Source: Lachnospiraceae bacterium (GTDB lineage Bacteria > Bacillota > Clostridia > Lachnospirales > Lachnospiraceae). Taken from it: 64,000 bases of DNA. Under the pieces are notes generated by a model. That model did no database searches, was not told the origin of the DNA, and saw nothing but the letters and a program-made list of their open reading frames with translations. Below, one piece after another: positions 35,180 to 44,918 of the stretch (its first letter is position 1; every line of letters begins with the position of its first letter). Made by a program: the position numbers and the translations under genes. The stretch is taken from NCBI GenBank assembly GCA_004557975.1, contig SFEV01000006.1, positions 1 to 64,000 on the forward strand, written 5' to 3'.

Positions 35180-36755
35180 ACAGGCCCGCCTTCTTCCTCT
35201 CAATCATCTCATCAATGCGCTCTATATAATTCTTAATATCCTTTACATTCTCAATCCGTTCGATGCGGTCCTTGGCCCAGACAAGCTTCGTGGATGCTCC
35301 CGCGCCTAGTGCCAGAATACTCTGAACCTCTTCCATAATCAGGATATTGTAGATTCCTTCTTTACCAGCCTTTGCATAGCCCACATTTTCAAAATTGCCG
35401 GCCATATTTTTCTGGCGGTACATATAATATGGAAATAATCCTGATTTTGCTGCATACTCTGATGTCATATCCATGATCTCCCGGTTGTTCGTCATGGTCA
35501 TCTCCTTATGCTCCTCGCGGAAAAGTCTGAGACGGGCCGCGCGCTTTACAGCCAGAGAGTGGACTGTGAGACTGTCCGGATCAAGTCTGACGATCTCCTG
35601 CAGTGTGTGTTCCACCTCCGGTTTCTCTTCCCCTGGAAGTCCGACAATCAGATCCATATTGATATTGTCAAAGCCCAGCTCTCTGGCCAGGCAGAACATC
35701 TCCACTGTCTGCTCCACCGTGTGTTTCCTTCCGATGAAATCCAGCGTTTTCTGGTTCATGGTCTGCGGGTTGATTGAAATTCTGGAAATGCCATGGTCAC
35801 GCAGTACTTCCAGCTTCTCCCGCGTAATGCTGTCAGGCCGTCCTGCCTCCACCGTGAACTCCTGTACCTGATCCAGGCAAAAGCTGTTCTCAAGCTTCGT
35901 CAGCAGCCTGTCCATCTGATACGGCTCCAGCGTCGTCGGCGTCCCGCCGCCGATGTATACTGTATCGAGAATTTTCCGCTGAAATGCCTCCGACGCGTAA
36001 TCAATCTCCCTGCACAGCGCATCGAGATACGCGTCCACCTGATCCTTCCACAGATGTATGGGACTGGAGCTGAAAGAACAGTAGAGACAGATACTTGGGC
36101 AAAATGGAATACCCACATACAGGCTGTAACCTTCCGGCACGCCTTTATGCTCTGTCTTCGTCCCGTCCCCGTTCTCCCGGATCAGGTTTGTGTGAAGATT
36201 CTGCAGGATATGGCGCTCTTTGTTGGCAATGGAAATGGCAAGAGCTGTTTTTTCATTGCTGGTATAATACGTATCACGCATGTACTGTGCAATATCGGAA
36301 TTTTTCCAGCCCTGTTCCAGCAGAGCCATGGGGATCTTTGTCGGACGGATTCCCGTCAGATTCCCCCATGGAAGCTTCTGACCCGTATAGGCGGACAGCA
36401 TTCTGTACAACAGCCGTTTGAGCTCATTTTTGACCTCCTTGCGGCCCAGTCTCCAGTCTGCCGTCGTCTCATCCTCCAGCTCCACATTTCCCTGCTTCAG
36501 GAACTGTACGCGGATCCCACCTTCCCCGATGAAAGAAATCACCAGCTTCAGAGACGGCTGCGTCTCCTCCTCCGGTGTCTTTCCTGATCCACGCACCATC
36601 TCTTTCTCCGTCTGTGACAGAGAGCCCTCTGCTAAGTTTTCCTCCAAAGCTTCCGGCGCATACGCAATCTGCACATTTTCTTCCGGATAAAAGGCTTTCA
36701 CCAGTGAGTGAACATCATATTCAAAATTCTGTCTGTTTAACTGTACTGTAATCAT
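35160..36755 (-). CDS. hemZ: Oxygen-independent coproporphyrinogen III oxidase-like radical SAM protein HemZ
   Basis: The 531-residue radical SAM protein carries the cluster motif CPSICLYCSFSS (CxxxCxxC) near residue 220, then DTVYIGGGTPTTLEP, RISINPQTMNQKTLDFIGRK and DLIVGLPGEEKPEVEHTL. A HemZ-specific N-terminal region of about 200 residues includes LPWGNLTGIRPTKIPM. It belongs to the HemN family used in heme or related porphyrin steps; many Clostridia have HemZ without full heme synthesis, so the substrate is uncertain. The start codon overlaps no gene. The next gene (HD-GYP) starts within its end. Confidence 0.93.
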   Translation of the reverse strand: MITVQLNRQNFEYDVHSLVKAFYPEENVQIAYAPEALEENLAEGSLSQTEKEMVRGSGKTPEEETQPSLKLVISFIGEGGIRVQFLKQGNVELEDETTADWRLGRKEVKNELKRLLYRMLSAYTGQKLPWGNLTGIRPTKIPMALLEQGWKNSDIAQYMRDTYYTSNEKTALAISIANKERHILQNLHTNLIRENGDGTKTEHKGVPEGYSLYVGIPFCPSICLYCSFSSSPIHLWKDQVDAYLDALCREIDYASEAFQRKILDTVYIGGGTPTTLEPYQMDRLLTKLENSFCLDQVQEFTVEAGRPDSITREKLEVLRDHGISRISINPQTMNQKTLDFIGRKHTVEQTVEMFCLARELGFDNINMDLIVGLPGEEKPEVEHTLQEIVRLDPDSLTVHSLAVKRAARLRLFREEHKEMTMTNNREIMDMTSEYAAKSGLFPYYMYRQKNMAGNFENVGYAKAGKEGIYNILIMEEVQSILALGAGASTKLVWAKDRIERIENVKDIKNYIERIDEMIERKKAGLYEYSQS

Positions 36756-36778
36756 AACTCATGAATCGCTGCTTTCCG

Positions 36779-37405
36779 TCAATATGGATTGTATCGTTTT
36801 TCGTAACCGATATCTGTCATCTGATCATGTCCCGGATAAACCTTTGTATCCTCCGGGAGCACAAACAATTTCTCATGAATGGAGCGGTGGATCTGGCTCA
36901 TGCTTCCGGTGGGAAAGTCCGTGCGTCCCACGCTGCAGCAAAACAGTGTATCACCGGAAAACAATACCTGCTCCTGCTCTATATAATAACAGCAGCTCCC
37001 GATTGTATGCCCCGGAGTGTGAAGAACTGTAATATCAAAGCCTGCCAGCTTCACAACTTCCCCATCGGAAAACAGCCGGTCAGCCTTCGCCGTGAATCCC
37101 ATCCCCGACATCAGAGAAAGGTTTTTATCCACGCTTTCCATGATTTCCACCTCATCGGAATACGCACACACGGGAATCCCGTAATGCTCGTGCAGCTCCC
37201 TGGCTGCACCGATATGATCAAAATGTCCGTGAGTCAGAAGCACTGCTTCGGGTCGTCCTCCCATCGCACCAATCTTTGCGGCAATCCTGCCTGCACAGTC
37301 CGCGGGATCCACAATCAGCATCGCCCCTGTCTCTGTATTCTTTGCAAGGTAGCAATTCGTCGCCACCATGCCAAGCACCATCTTTTCAATCTGAATTTTT
37401 CCCAT
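36779..37405 (-). CDS. MBL-fold metallo-hydrolase (glyoxalase II-like)
   Basis: The 208-residue protein has the metallo-beta-lactamase metal motif LLTHGHFDHIGAARELHEHY, a later LHTPGHTIGSCCYYI, and LFSGDTLFCCSVGRTDFPTG. It fits small glyoxalase II-like hydrolases. The ATG at 37405 has GGGAGG upstream. It sits 16 bp after relA/spoT and 23 bp before hemZ, a gene order seen in many Clostridia. The substrate is unknown. Confidence 0.9.
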   Translation of the reverse strand: MGKIQIEKMVLGMVATNCYLAKNTETGAMLIVDPADCAGRIAAKIGAMGGRPEAVLLTHGHFDHIGAARELHEHYGIPVCAYSDEVEIMESVDKNLSLMSGMGFTAKADRLFSDGEVVKLAGFDITVLHTPGHTIGSCCYYIEQEQVLFSGDTLFCCSVGRTDFPTGSMSQIHRSIHEKLFVLPEDTKVYPGHDQMTDIGYEKRYNPY

Positions 37406-37421
37406 ACAAGCCTCCCGTATG

Positions 37422-39722
37422 TCAACCCGTTGTGCGCTCGATGTCCAGCACGCTCTCCACCTGACGAATCTTTTCAATCAGATAATTCAGTGTGTTCTTA
37501 TCTGCCACTTCAAAGGACATGGCAATTGTCGCCGTCCCCTGTCTGCTGGTGCGGGAATTGACAGAGAGCACATCGATCTTGCGCTCCGTAAAAATCCTCG
37601 TGATATCCACCAGAAGTCCCGTACGGTTATTTCCGTAAATGACAATCTCTGCCAGATACAGACCCTTCTCCCCCGTCGTAGCTTCTTTCTGCCATTCGGC
37701 ATCGATCAGCCGCACACGTTCCTCCTCCGGAAGATTAATAATATTGATACAGTCGGTACGATGTACCGTCACACCGCGGCCTCTCGTCACAAATCCCACA
37801 ATCTCATCTCCGGGAATCGGACTGCAGCATTTTGCGAACCGCACACTGACATCATTGATGCCCTGCACCGTAATGCCGCCCTTTGATTTCTTGACACGGA
37901 CCGGTGCGGCGTCCTTGGCATTCTGCACCGCCTCAATGATCTGCTCATCGGTCACATCCTTTTTGTGATCCTGCTCATAGCCCTCCATGAGCTTGTTGAT
38001 CACCTGACCTTCCTTCAGGCCGCCATGTCCCAGTGCAGCCAGAACAGAGTCCCAGTCACGGAAGCCATACTTCGACAGCACACGCTCCATATACTCCGGC
38101 TTCATAATATCGGCCTGGACAATGCCCTTGGCCCGACAGTAATTCGCCAGCATTTCTTTTCCCTTGACAATATTGTCCTCTTTAAGTTCCTGCTTGAACC
38201 ACTGGTTGATCTTGTTTTTCGCCTGGGAGCTCTTGACAATCTTCAGCCAGTCACGGCTGGGACCGCGGGAGTTCTGCGACGTAATGACCTCGATGCGGTC
38301 TCCGTTCTGAATGACGTAGTCGATAGTCACCAGCTTGCCGTTGACACGGGCACCGATCATACGGTTGCCGACGGCACTGTGGATACTGTACGCAAAATCA
38401 ATGGGAGTTGAGCCGTTGGGCAGATTTTTCACATCGCCGGCCGGAGTAAAGCAGTAGACACTCTCGGCAAAGAGATCGAAATCACTCTTCAGAAGGCTCA
38501 TGAACTCCCGGTTGTCAGACATCTGCCAGTCGAGCACCTGCCGCAGCCAGGAAAGCTTCTCTTCCTCACTCTTCGTATCGCCGCCTTTCTTGCCGTTGGC
38601 GGCTTCCTTGTATTTCCAGTGGGCTGCAATACCGTATTCCGCCGTCCTGTGCATCTCGAAGGTGCGGATCTGGATCTCAAAGGGAGAACCGTTGGGTCCG
38701 ATCAGCGTCGTATGCAGAGACTGGTACATATTCTGCTTCGGCATTGCAATGTAATCCTTGAAACGTCCCGGAATCGGCTTATACATCTCATGGATGACAC
38801 CGAGAGCCGCATAACAGTCCTTGACCGTATCGACAATAATCCGGACCGCAAATAAATCATAAATCTGATCCAGCGTCTTCTGCTGGTTCACCATCTTTTT
38901 ATAGATACTGAAGAAGTGCTTCACGCGGCCGTCAACCTGTGCCTTGATACCGGCAGCCTCAATATGGCTGCTCACCTCGTCGACAATGCTTTTAACAAAT
39001 GCCTCTCTCTCTGTCTTCTTCAGTGCAATTTTCTCGACCAAGTCGTAATATACCTCCGGCTCAAGGTATTTGAGCGACAGATCATCCAGCTCAATCTTGA
39101 TCTTGGAGATACCGAGCCGGTGTGCAATGGGAGCATAGATATCCATGGTCTCACGCGCTTTCTCGCGCTGCTTCTCCGGCTTCATATATTTCAGTGTACG
39201 CATATTGTGGAGACGGTCTGCCAGCTTGATCAGAATGACACGGATGTCCTTTGCCATTGCAAGGAACATTTTCCGGAGATTTTCCGCCTGGACCTCCACC
39301 TTGTCCGCCGAGTAAGAAAGTTGACCCAGCTTCGTGACACCGTCCACCAGCAGCTCCACCTCTTCGCCAAATTCTCTGCGCAGTTCCTCGGAAGTCATCA
39401 CCGTATCCTCCACCACGTCGTGGAGAAGACCAGCGACAATCGTCTCTTTATCCAGCTCAAGATCAGCAAGAATAATTCCCACGCAAAGCGGATGGATGAT
39501 ATACGGCTCACCCGATTTGCGGCGCTGATCCTTATGCGCGTCATACGCAATCTTATATGCTTTTTCAATCATGGAAATATCATCGGACGGATGGTATTTC
39601 CGAACACTCGTGATCAGCTCCTGGTACAGCTCATCCGGGCTCGTAAAATCCTGCATCGTCTTTACATTGGCATCTGCTTTTTTAATTTCTTCGATTCTTT
39701 CCTGTTTCGTTCTCGTATCCAT
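37422..39722 (-). CDS. relA: Bifunctional (p)ppGpp synthetase/hydrolase (RelA/SpoT)
   Basis: The 766-residue protein has a hydrolase HD domain (GLLHDVVEDTVMTSEELRRE), the synthetase domain with RVKHFFSIYKKM and YQSLHTTLIGPNGSPFEIQI, a TGS domain (VYCFTPAGDVKNLPNGSTPI) and a C-terminal ACT domain. It makes and degrades the stringent alarmone. Of three nearby starts (GTG 39737, ATG 39728, ATG 39722) the last has the best spacing to GGAG. It lies between apt and the MBL gene, the common Clostridia order. Confidence 0.96.
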   Translation of the reverse strand: MDTRTKQERIEEIKKADANVKTMQDFTSPDELYQELITSVRKYHPSDDISMIEKAYKIAYDAHKDQRRKSGEPYIIHPLCVGIILADLELDKETIVAGLLHDVVEDTVMTSEELRREFGEEVELLVDGVTKLGQLSYSADKVEVQAENLRKMFLAMAKDIRVILIKLADRLHNMRTLKYMKPEKQREKARETMDIYAPIAHRLGISKIKIELDDLSLKYLEPEVYYDLVEKIALKKTEREAFVKSIVDEVSSHIEAAGIKAQVDGRVKHFFSIYKKMVNQQKTLDQIYDLFAVRIIVDTVKDCYAALGVIHEMYKPIPGRFKDYIAMPKQNMYQSLHTTLIGPNGSPFEIQIRTFEMHRTAEYGIAAHWKYKEAANGKKGGDTKSEEEKLSWLRQVLDWQMSDNREFMSLLKSDFDLFAESVYCFTPAGDVKNLPNGSTPIDFAYSIHSAVGNRMIGARVNGKLVTIDYVIQNGDRIEVITSQNSRGPSRDWLKIVKSSQAKNKINQWFKQELKEDNIVKGKEMLANYCRAKGIVQADIMKPEYMERVLSKYGFRDWDSVLAALGHGGLKEGQVINKLMEGYEQDHKKDVTDEQIIEAVQNAKDAAPVRVKKSKGGITVQGINDVSVRFAKCCSPIPGDEIVGFVTRGRGVTVHRTDCINIINLPEEERVRLIDAEWQKEATTGEKGLYLAEIVIYGNNRTGLLVDITRIFTERKIDVLSVNSRTSRQGTATIAMSFEVADKNTLNYLIEKIRQVESVLDIERTTG

Positions 39723-39827
39723 CTGCATCGACTCCACTATCTTCGTCCAATTTTCTCTCCAGCAACAGAAATCCGGTCTCTGCTTTCTTTAGCATATCCA
39801 TTCAGAAAGCCCGTTATGCCGCCTCTG

Positions 39828-40352
39828 CTATTTTCCCTCGTAACAGATCACAGACTCCACATCGTAGCCCGCAAGCTTCTCACGACCCTTCAGTCCGGCA
39901 AGCTCCATCAGGAACACAATCTTTACGACTTCACCGCCAAGCTCCTCGATCAGCTTAGCTGCCGCTTCAATGGTACCGCCTGTGGCGATCAGGTCATCAA
40001 TAACAACAACCTTCTGTCCCGGCCGGATGGCATCCTTATGCATCTCGATCGTCGCAGTTCCGTACTCCAGTGCATACTCTCTGGAAACCGTCTCACAGGG
40101 CAGTTTACCCTTTTTGCGAATCGGGACAAACGGCTTGTGAAGATTGTAGGCGATCGGGACACCAAAAATAAAGCCCCGTGATTCCGCTCCTGCCACAACG
40201 TCAAAATCCAGCCCGGCAAGCTTCTCCTGCATCAGATCAATCGCAAGCTTAAGGCCCTCCGCATCCTGCAGAATACTCGTCACATCCCTGAAAATAATCC
40301 CCGGTTCCGGAAAATCCGGAATACTTCTTACATATTCTTCAATCTTTTTCAT
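39828..40352 (-). CDS. apt: Adenine phosphoribosyltransferase
   Basis: The 174-residue enzyme salvages adenine with PRPP to AMP. It has IPDFPEPGIIFRDVTSILQD, AESRGFIFGVPIAYNL and the PRPP-binding loop VVVIDDLIATGGT. GGAGG precedes the ATG, and the gene has a strong promoter. It is upstream of relA/spoT; in related species the pair is often co-transcribed. Confidence 0.97.
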   Translation of the reverse strand: MKKIEEYVRSIPDFPEPGIIFRDVTSILQDAEGLKLAIDLMQEKLAGLDFDVVAGAESRGFIFGVPIAYNLHKPFVPIRKKGKLPCETVSREYALEYGTATIEMHKDAIRPGQKVVVIDDLIATGGTIEAAAKLIEELGGEVVKIVFLMELAGLKGREKLAGYDVESVICYEGK

Positions 40353-40430
40353 CGCTTCCTCCTGTTACGCACCGCCAAATTCCCATAAACAAAGGCTCTA
40401 TCACGCCTCCGAACTAAATTACATTCAAAA

Positions 40431-40459
40431 AGTATACCATTTTCCGACGTATTTCGCAA
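40431..40459 (-). promoter_or_regulatory. Promoter of apt
   Basis: TTGCGA (40454-40459) and TATACT (40431-40436) separated by 17 bp on the minus strand, 79 bp upstream of apt. Confidence 0.75.
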
Positions 40460-40503
40460 CATATTATTCACAGTTCAGCCATGCTGAAAAAGAAAAAACA
40501 GGC

Positions 40504-41010
40504 TCACCCAAAGAATTTTCTGTACACCCACATCACCGCTCCTGCCACAATCAAAAATGGAAGAAGCTTCCACAGAATCGCGAACGCCGTTCCGAGCACC
40601 GCAAAAATTACCACCAGCACTGCGATGAGAATCAGCCAGAATTTAAACCCACCCACTGTATGCACTCTGACATTTCTTCCGAAGGGACTGCTGCGGTATA
40701 TGTCCTTTTCCCCATAAACATCTTCTCCATATCCTGCATCGGCGTATCCTGCATCCGATCCGTCCGAATAGACAGTCCGGTCTGCCGTCCCGTACGTTTC
40801 CTCTTCTCTCTGCTCGTCCACCTGCAGAATTGTGCGAGCAATCAGTCTGGGATCACCCAGTCCCAAGAGCACCTGATCTTCTGTTTTCCCCTTTGCCTTT
40901 TCCTGTTCAATATACGTGTCGTAATAACGGAGGTTGTCCAGCACCTCCTGCTCGGACAGTTCCCGGTTGAGAGCTCTCCCCAGTGTGTCAAGAAATTCCT
41001 GTTTCGTCAT
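40504..41010 (-). CDS. DUF1700-type membrane protein
   Basis: The 168-residue protein starts MTKQEFLDTLGRALNRELSE with DNLRYYDTYIEQE and LLGLGDPRLIARTIL, the DUF1700 N-terminal helical module. Two hydrophobic segments follow (about residues 115-165: LILIAVLVVIFAVLGTAFAI, then LLPFLIVAGAVMWVY). In other Firmicutes such proteins are often paired with a PadR-like regulator and a DUF4097 protein; neither is adjacent here. The ATG at 41010 has GGAGG upstream. Function unknown. Confidence 0.82.
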   Translation of the reverse strand: MTKQEFLDTLGRALNRELSEQEVLDNLRYYDTYIEQEKAKGKTEDQVLLGLGDPRLIARTILQVDEQREEETYGTADRTVYSDGSDAGYADAGYGEDVYGEKDIYRSSPFGRNVRVHTVGGFKFWLILIAVLVVIFAVLGTAFAILWKLLPFLIVAGAVMWVYRKFFG

Positions 41011-41183
41011 ATTCCCTCCATTTTCCCGGCTCACAAGCTGCCATATGGCCCGCTGTTTCCGGCTTCAGCCATAATTTCCGCTCCGGGCCGCTTCGTGCCA
41101 TTACATTCGTTTTCCTGATTTTACATGAAAGTGCTCTCCTGTGCAAGTAAAAAACTGGTATGCAGATCTGTCCGATAAAACAG

Positions 41184-41221
41184 AAAAGTGCCGCCACCGC
41201 ACCGATTTGCAGTGACGACAC
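41184..41221 (-). terminator. Terminator of cstA
   Basis: GTGTCGTCACTGC pairs with GTGCGGTGGCGGCAC through G-C, A-T and three G-U pairs on the minus strand, and is followed by TTTTCTGTTTT. It lies 33 bp past the cstA stop. Confidence 0.7.
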
Positions 41222-41253
41222 CCTTTATGTTCTGTTTTATTCAGGACAGCACA

Positions 41254-42960
41254 TTATTTGCTGAGCTGCTTTTTGATTGTCTGCACACCTTCCACGGCGA
41301 GAACAACTGCCAGAATAACAAGCAGTGTACCAAGGCCTGCACGAATCCAGTTCCACATATCCACTGCGTTCTTCACGTTTGTGATGATCGTCTGGCACAG
41401 AGATACGATTGTGACAACGAGCATGAATGCCATCGGGAACAGGAACATCTTGTTGTTCTTGCCCATCTTGCCGAGCCATGCAGCTACAGCCAGAAGTCCA
41501 AGTGCTGCAAGGAGCTGATTTGCTGCTCCGAACAGAGCCCAGATCTTTGCATAACCTGTCATACCAAGGGCAATACCAAGAATAACTGTGATAATTGTAG
41601 ATACGTACGGATTGCAGAGAACTTTCTTGAATCCGTCAGCATCCTCTGCTGTCTGTCCCGGCTCAAGCCAGAATTCCTGGAACATATAACGAGCCAGACG
41701 TGTAGCTGTATCAAGTGATGTAAGGCAGAATGCGGATACTGCCAGAATCAGCATGGAGTAGATAACGTCCTGCGCACCTGCAAGGAACGGAATCTCTGCG
41801 CACATACGGGAAATACCTGTAGCAAATACTGCTGTCGGAGTAGTAACGCCACCCGGAACGTACTCTTTCCAGATGAAACCTACTGCACAAAGAGAAATCA
41901 GTGCAAGAGCACACTCAATCAGCATACCGCCGTATGCGATCGGTTTTGCGTCAGTCTCTCTGTCCAGCTGCTTTGCTGTTGTTCCGGAACCAACCAGTGA
42001 GTGGAAACCGGAAATAGCACCGCAGGCAATTGTTACAAACAGAGCCGGGAACAGACTTCCAAGGGAAACACCTGAACCGAACTCAGCAGAGTCAACGAAT
42101 CCTGTGAATGCCGGAATCTCAAGTGCCGGATGTGCTCCGACGATACCTACAACAGCGATGATCATCATACCGTAAAGCAGGAAAGAGCTCAGGTAGTCAC
42201 GCGGCTGAAGCAGAATCCAGACCGGAGTAACGGATGCAATTGCGATATAAATACCGACAATGATCATCCATGTGCTTCCGCTCAGGTACAGCGGATGCCA
42301 GTTGTAACCTACGAACATACATACAAGAATCGCAGCAACACCGACTACTGTAGATACAGCCAGAGATGCGTTTCTTCTGTATACCATAAGGCCAAAGATA
42401 ATAGCAACAACGATGAACAGGATAGAGATCATTGCTGTACGTGCGTTTGCTGCACTTGCAGCCACATCCAGAGCGCCTGCCTCATCGAAAGTAGCCTTGA
42501 ATGTATTTGCAACGATAGATGCAAAAGCAGCTACTACGAGGATCAGTGTCAGATAAGAGAAGATGATAAACAGCTTCTTTGCACGTGTACCGATACTTGT
42601 CGCAATAACCTCACCGATGGACTGTCCTTTGTTTCTTACGGATGCAAACAGCGCACCGAAGTCATGAACAGCACCAAAGAAAATACCACCAATCAGTACC
42701 CACAGCATTACCGGAACCCATCCGAATACTGCTGCCTGAATCGGTCCGTTGATCGGACCTGCACCTGCGATGGATGAAAAATGATGACCCATCAGCACCG
42801 GAGCCTTAGCCGGTACGTAGTCGTTTCCATCCTCCAGATCGTGAGCCGGTGTTGATTTCTGCTCACCAACACCCCACTGCTCTGCAAGCCATTTTCCGTA
42901 GAAAACGTAGCCTGCAACGAGAACAGCGATACCAACTAACAAAATTACTACCGCATTCAT
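41254..42960 (-). CDS. cstA: Carbon starvation protein CstA family transporter
   Basis: The 568-residue membrane protein has about 16 hydrophobic segments and CstA motifs: GKWLAEQWGVGEQ, DYVPAKAPVLMGHHFSSIAG, GPINGPIQAAVFGWVPVML and HSLVGSGTTAKQLDRETDAK. CstA/BtsT transporters import pyruvate or peptides; which applies here is not visible. It is the second gene after a 174-residue companion (24 bp gap), ending at a terminator. The upstream promoter region has a weak CodY-like palindrome, which would fit starvation control. Confidence 0.93.
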   Translation of the reverse strand: MNAVVILLVGIAVLVAGYVFYGKWLAEQWGVGEQKSTPAHDLEDGNDYVPAKAPVLMGHHFSSIAGAGPINGPIQAAVFGWVPVMLWVLIGGIFFGAVHDFGALFASVRNKGQSIGEVIATSIGTRAKKLFIIFSYLTLILVVAAFASIVANTFKATFDEAGALDVAASAANARTAMISILFIVVAIIFGLMVYRRNASLAVSTVVGVAAILVCMFVGYNWHPLYLSGSTWMIIVGIYIAIASVTPVWILLQPRDYLSSFLLYGMMIIAVVGIVGAHPALEIPAFTGFVDSAEFGSGVSLGSLFPALFVTIACGAISGFHSLVGSGTTAKQLDRETDAKPIAYGGMLIECALALISLCAVGFIWKEYVPGGVTTPTAVFATGISRMCAEIPFLAGAQDVIYSMLILAVSAFCLTSLDTATRLARYMFQEFWLEPGQTAEDADGFKKVLCNPYVSTIITVILGIALGMTGYAKIWALFGAANQLLAALGLLAVAAWLGKMGKNNKMFLFPMAFMLVVTIVSLCQTIITNVKNAVDMWNWIRAGLGTLLVILAVVLAVEGVQTIKKQLSK

Positions 42961-42983
42961 GTTTCAGTTCCTCCTTTTTCTTT

Positions 42984-43508
42984 TCATGAATTTAGTATTT
43001 TTTTCATAAATTTCGCATTGCCGCGCCCGCTCCGGTTTGTAATCACCGCATTCTCTTCCCCGATCAGGGCAGCCGTATGGAAGTCCATCCAACCATACCA
43101 CGAAAAATGAAAACTTTTGTAAATCCTGCATCTGCGAAGGGCTTTCTGAGCCTCCTTTGTGCAGGTATCGCAGAGAAATACTGCTGTTATGTAGCTGTAC
43201 ATATGACCCGGCTTCGGATCCACCAGCTTCATTCCCTCTGTATATGCAAAATCCCGACAGGATTCATACACCTCTTGTGTAAGCTCCGGAACAGAAAAAA
43301 CATAAACATATTCATTGCTGTCCGCAGTCCACAGTTTTGCCTTTTTAATCAGTACATATTTTTCCGAATGAACGTAGAACCGACAGTGTGCCCGAAGGGG
43401 TATGCCATCCTCCCGCTCCTCTTCGTACTGCTCCACATCAAAATACGCCCGATATCCATCCAGCAGCCGCTCCAGCAGCTTTGTGCGATCCGGTGCAGTT
43501 TTTTTCAT
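42984..43508 (-). CDS. Hypothetical protein encoded with CstA
   Basis: A 174-residue soluble protein rich in aromatic and charged residues. It starts with a helical DRTKLLERLLDGYRAYFDVE and has SEKYVLIKKAKLWTADSNEY and SFHFSWYGWMDFHTAALIGE. It has four cysteines, CRF and CRD early and CDTC later. I do not recognise the fold. The gene is first in a two-gene operon with cstA (24 bp gap) and has a clear promoter upstream. A role connected with the transporter is possible but not shown. Confidence 0.75.
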   Translation of the reverse strand: MKKTAPDRTKLLERLLDGYRAYFDVEQYEEEREDGIPLRAHCRFYVHSEKYVLIKKAKLWTADSNEYVYVFSVPELTQEVYESCRDFAYTEGMKLVDPKPGHMYSYITAVFLCDTCTKEAQKALRRCRIYKSFHFSWYGWMDFHTAALIGEENAVITNRSGRGNAKFMKKILNS

Positions 43509-43659
43509 ATTATTCTCCTTAAATCCATCTATGACACTTCACAGTGTTAATGTGTGTACAACAAAAAAATACCGACACAGCATGCCGGCATTCTTTTCTA
43601 CAAACCTCATCGTCCGTGTGAATATCTTCCGGGATATACCCTTTTTCTAAATTAATTAT

Positions 43660-43711
43660 AATTTTCTTAAAAAATTATAAAAATTTTAGCACTATCGAAC
43701 AAAAAAAGCAA
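43660..43711 (-). promoter_or_regulatory. Promoter of the cstA operon with a CodY-like palindrome
   Basis: TTGCTT (43706-43711), a 17-bp spacer and TAAAAT (43683-43688) form the promoter on the minus strand. Just downstream, the palindrome at 43660-43676 (AATTTTCTTAAAAAATT) matches 12 of the 15 positions of the published CodY consensus AATTTTCWGAAAATT. The regulator assignment is weak. Confidence 0.45.
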
Positions 43712-43739
43712 GTAGTTTTTGTTTATTCTGAAAAAAACT

Positions 43740-44642
43740 TTAATTAAGGCCAAGAGTCTCATGCAGACGCGCAATGGTCGCCTCAAAATCCGGTACCAGC
43801 ATCTCATTCTGAGAATAATACAGATCGTCATACGGAATTCTGTTTTCTTCCAGATCATACTGCGCATACTCGGGAAGGGATGACAGCAGAAGAAGCAGAC
43901 GAACCGTTCCTATATTATGCTCTATATTAATAAGGATCTCTTTGGAGAGCTCCCCCAGTGCTTCTGCATCCAGTTCACCGACAGACGCAAAAATACCTTT
44001 CAGGATATCCCGCTGACGCTGCGTTCTCTGATAATCATTGTTTCCTACATAACGGATTCTCATATAGGCCACAGCCTGGTTGCCGTTGAGCTGATATACT
44101 CCGCCGCCGGGAAGATAATCATCCCACGCTTCCATACTGTTCAGATATCCGTTCAGCACTTCACACTCTGCGTCGCTGATCTCCATTTCCACTCCGCCGA
44201 CCGTATCCACAATGGCCGCCATTGTCCCGAAATCCACCACCGCATAATTGTCCACGGTAATCTGATAATTGTCCTCCAGCGTCTCGGCCAGTTTGTCTCC
44301 GCCGCCAACCGCATATGCGTAATTCAGCTTATGTACTCCGCAGCCGGGAATATCTGCATACAGATCACGCATAAAGGAAGTCATGGTGATCTTCTCACGC
44401 TCGCTGTCGATTGTCGCAAGAATCATCACATCGGAATTGCCATTCCAGCTGTCATCACGGTGGTCCGTCCCGATCAGAAGAATATTGTAAATGGATGATC
44501 CCGGTTTTTCCGTGATCTCCTGCGCTTTTACTGCAGTACCTCTGCATATGCCCCACACACAGCACACAGTCAGAACGGCGATTATCAGAAACCGTACTGT
44601 CCTCTCTCCTAAATATTCCTTGTTCTTTTTTGTGATATTCAT
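43740..44642 (-). CDS. LytR-CpsA-Psr (LCP) family cell-envelope phosphotransferase
   Basis: The 300-residue protein has one N-terminal anchor (FLIIAVLTVCCVWGICRGTA) and an extracellular LCP domain. It includes ILLIGTDHRDDSWNGNSDVM, MTSFMRDLYADIPGCGVHKL with the conserved Arg and LNYAYA, then MRIRYVGNNDYQRTQRQRDI. LCP enzymes attach wall teichoic acids or other glycopolymers to peptidoglycan. It lacks a long N-terminal cytoplasmic tail. It appears to be a single-gene unit. Confidence 0.92.
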   Translation of the reverse strand: MNITKKNKEYLGERTVRFLIIAVLTVCCVWGICRGTAVKAQEITEKPGSSIYNILLIGTDHRDDSWNGNSDVMILATIDSEREKITMTSFMRDLYADIPGCGVHKLNYAYAVGGGDKLAETLEDNYQITVDNYAVVDFGTMAAIVDTVGGVEMEISDAECEVLNGYLNSMEAWDDYLPGGGVYQLNGNQAVAYMRIRYVGNNDYQRTQRQRDILKGIFASVGELDAEALGELSKEILINIEHNIGTVRLLLLLSSLPEYAQYDLEENRIPYDDLYYSQNEMLVPDFEATIARLHETLGLN

Positions 44643-44801
44643 GTTGATCCTCCTATCCGCGTGCTATTCTATCCTCTTCTGCGCAAAAAATCAAGGTTTC
44701 CTTACATTTTTATTGTCTGAATTTCTCAGATTCTGTATACTGAAAATAAAAAGCAGCCAGCCAGGCCGATAAACCATCGAATAACCGTTCGCATTTTCCG
44801 T

Positions 44802-44858
44802 CAAAAAGGGGGATGCCCACCGCGATGTGTCACTCACATTCGCTGTGCAGCATCCCCC
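44802..44858 (-). terminator. Terminator of the Na/Pi symporter gene
   Basis: GGGGGATGC pairs with GCATCCCCC around a loop of about 33 bases, which contains further pairing, and is followed by five T on the minus strand. Confidence 0.85.
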
Positions 44859-44918
44859 TGCTTTATCTGGTTCTGACAGATTTATTTCTGTCCTTCCTTT
44901 TTCCTGCATCCATGCAAA

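Noticed and set aside
38916..40181. Long ORF of 421 codons on the plus strand
   Set aside because: It is antisense to relA/spoT and apt, lacks a ribosome site and has no recognisable protein features.
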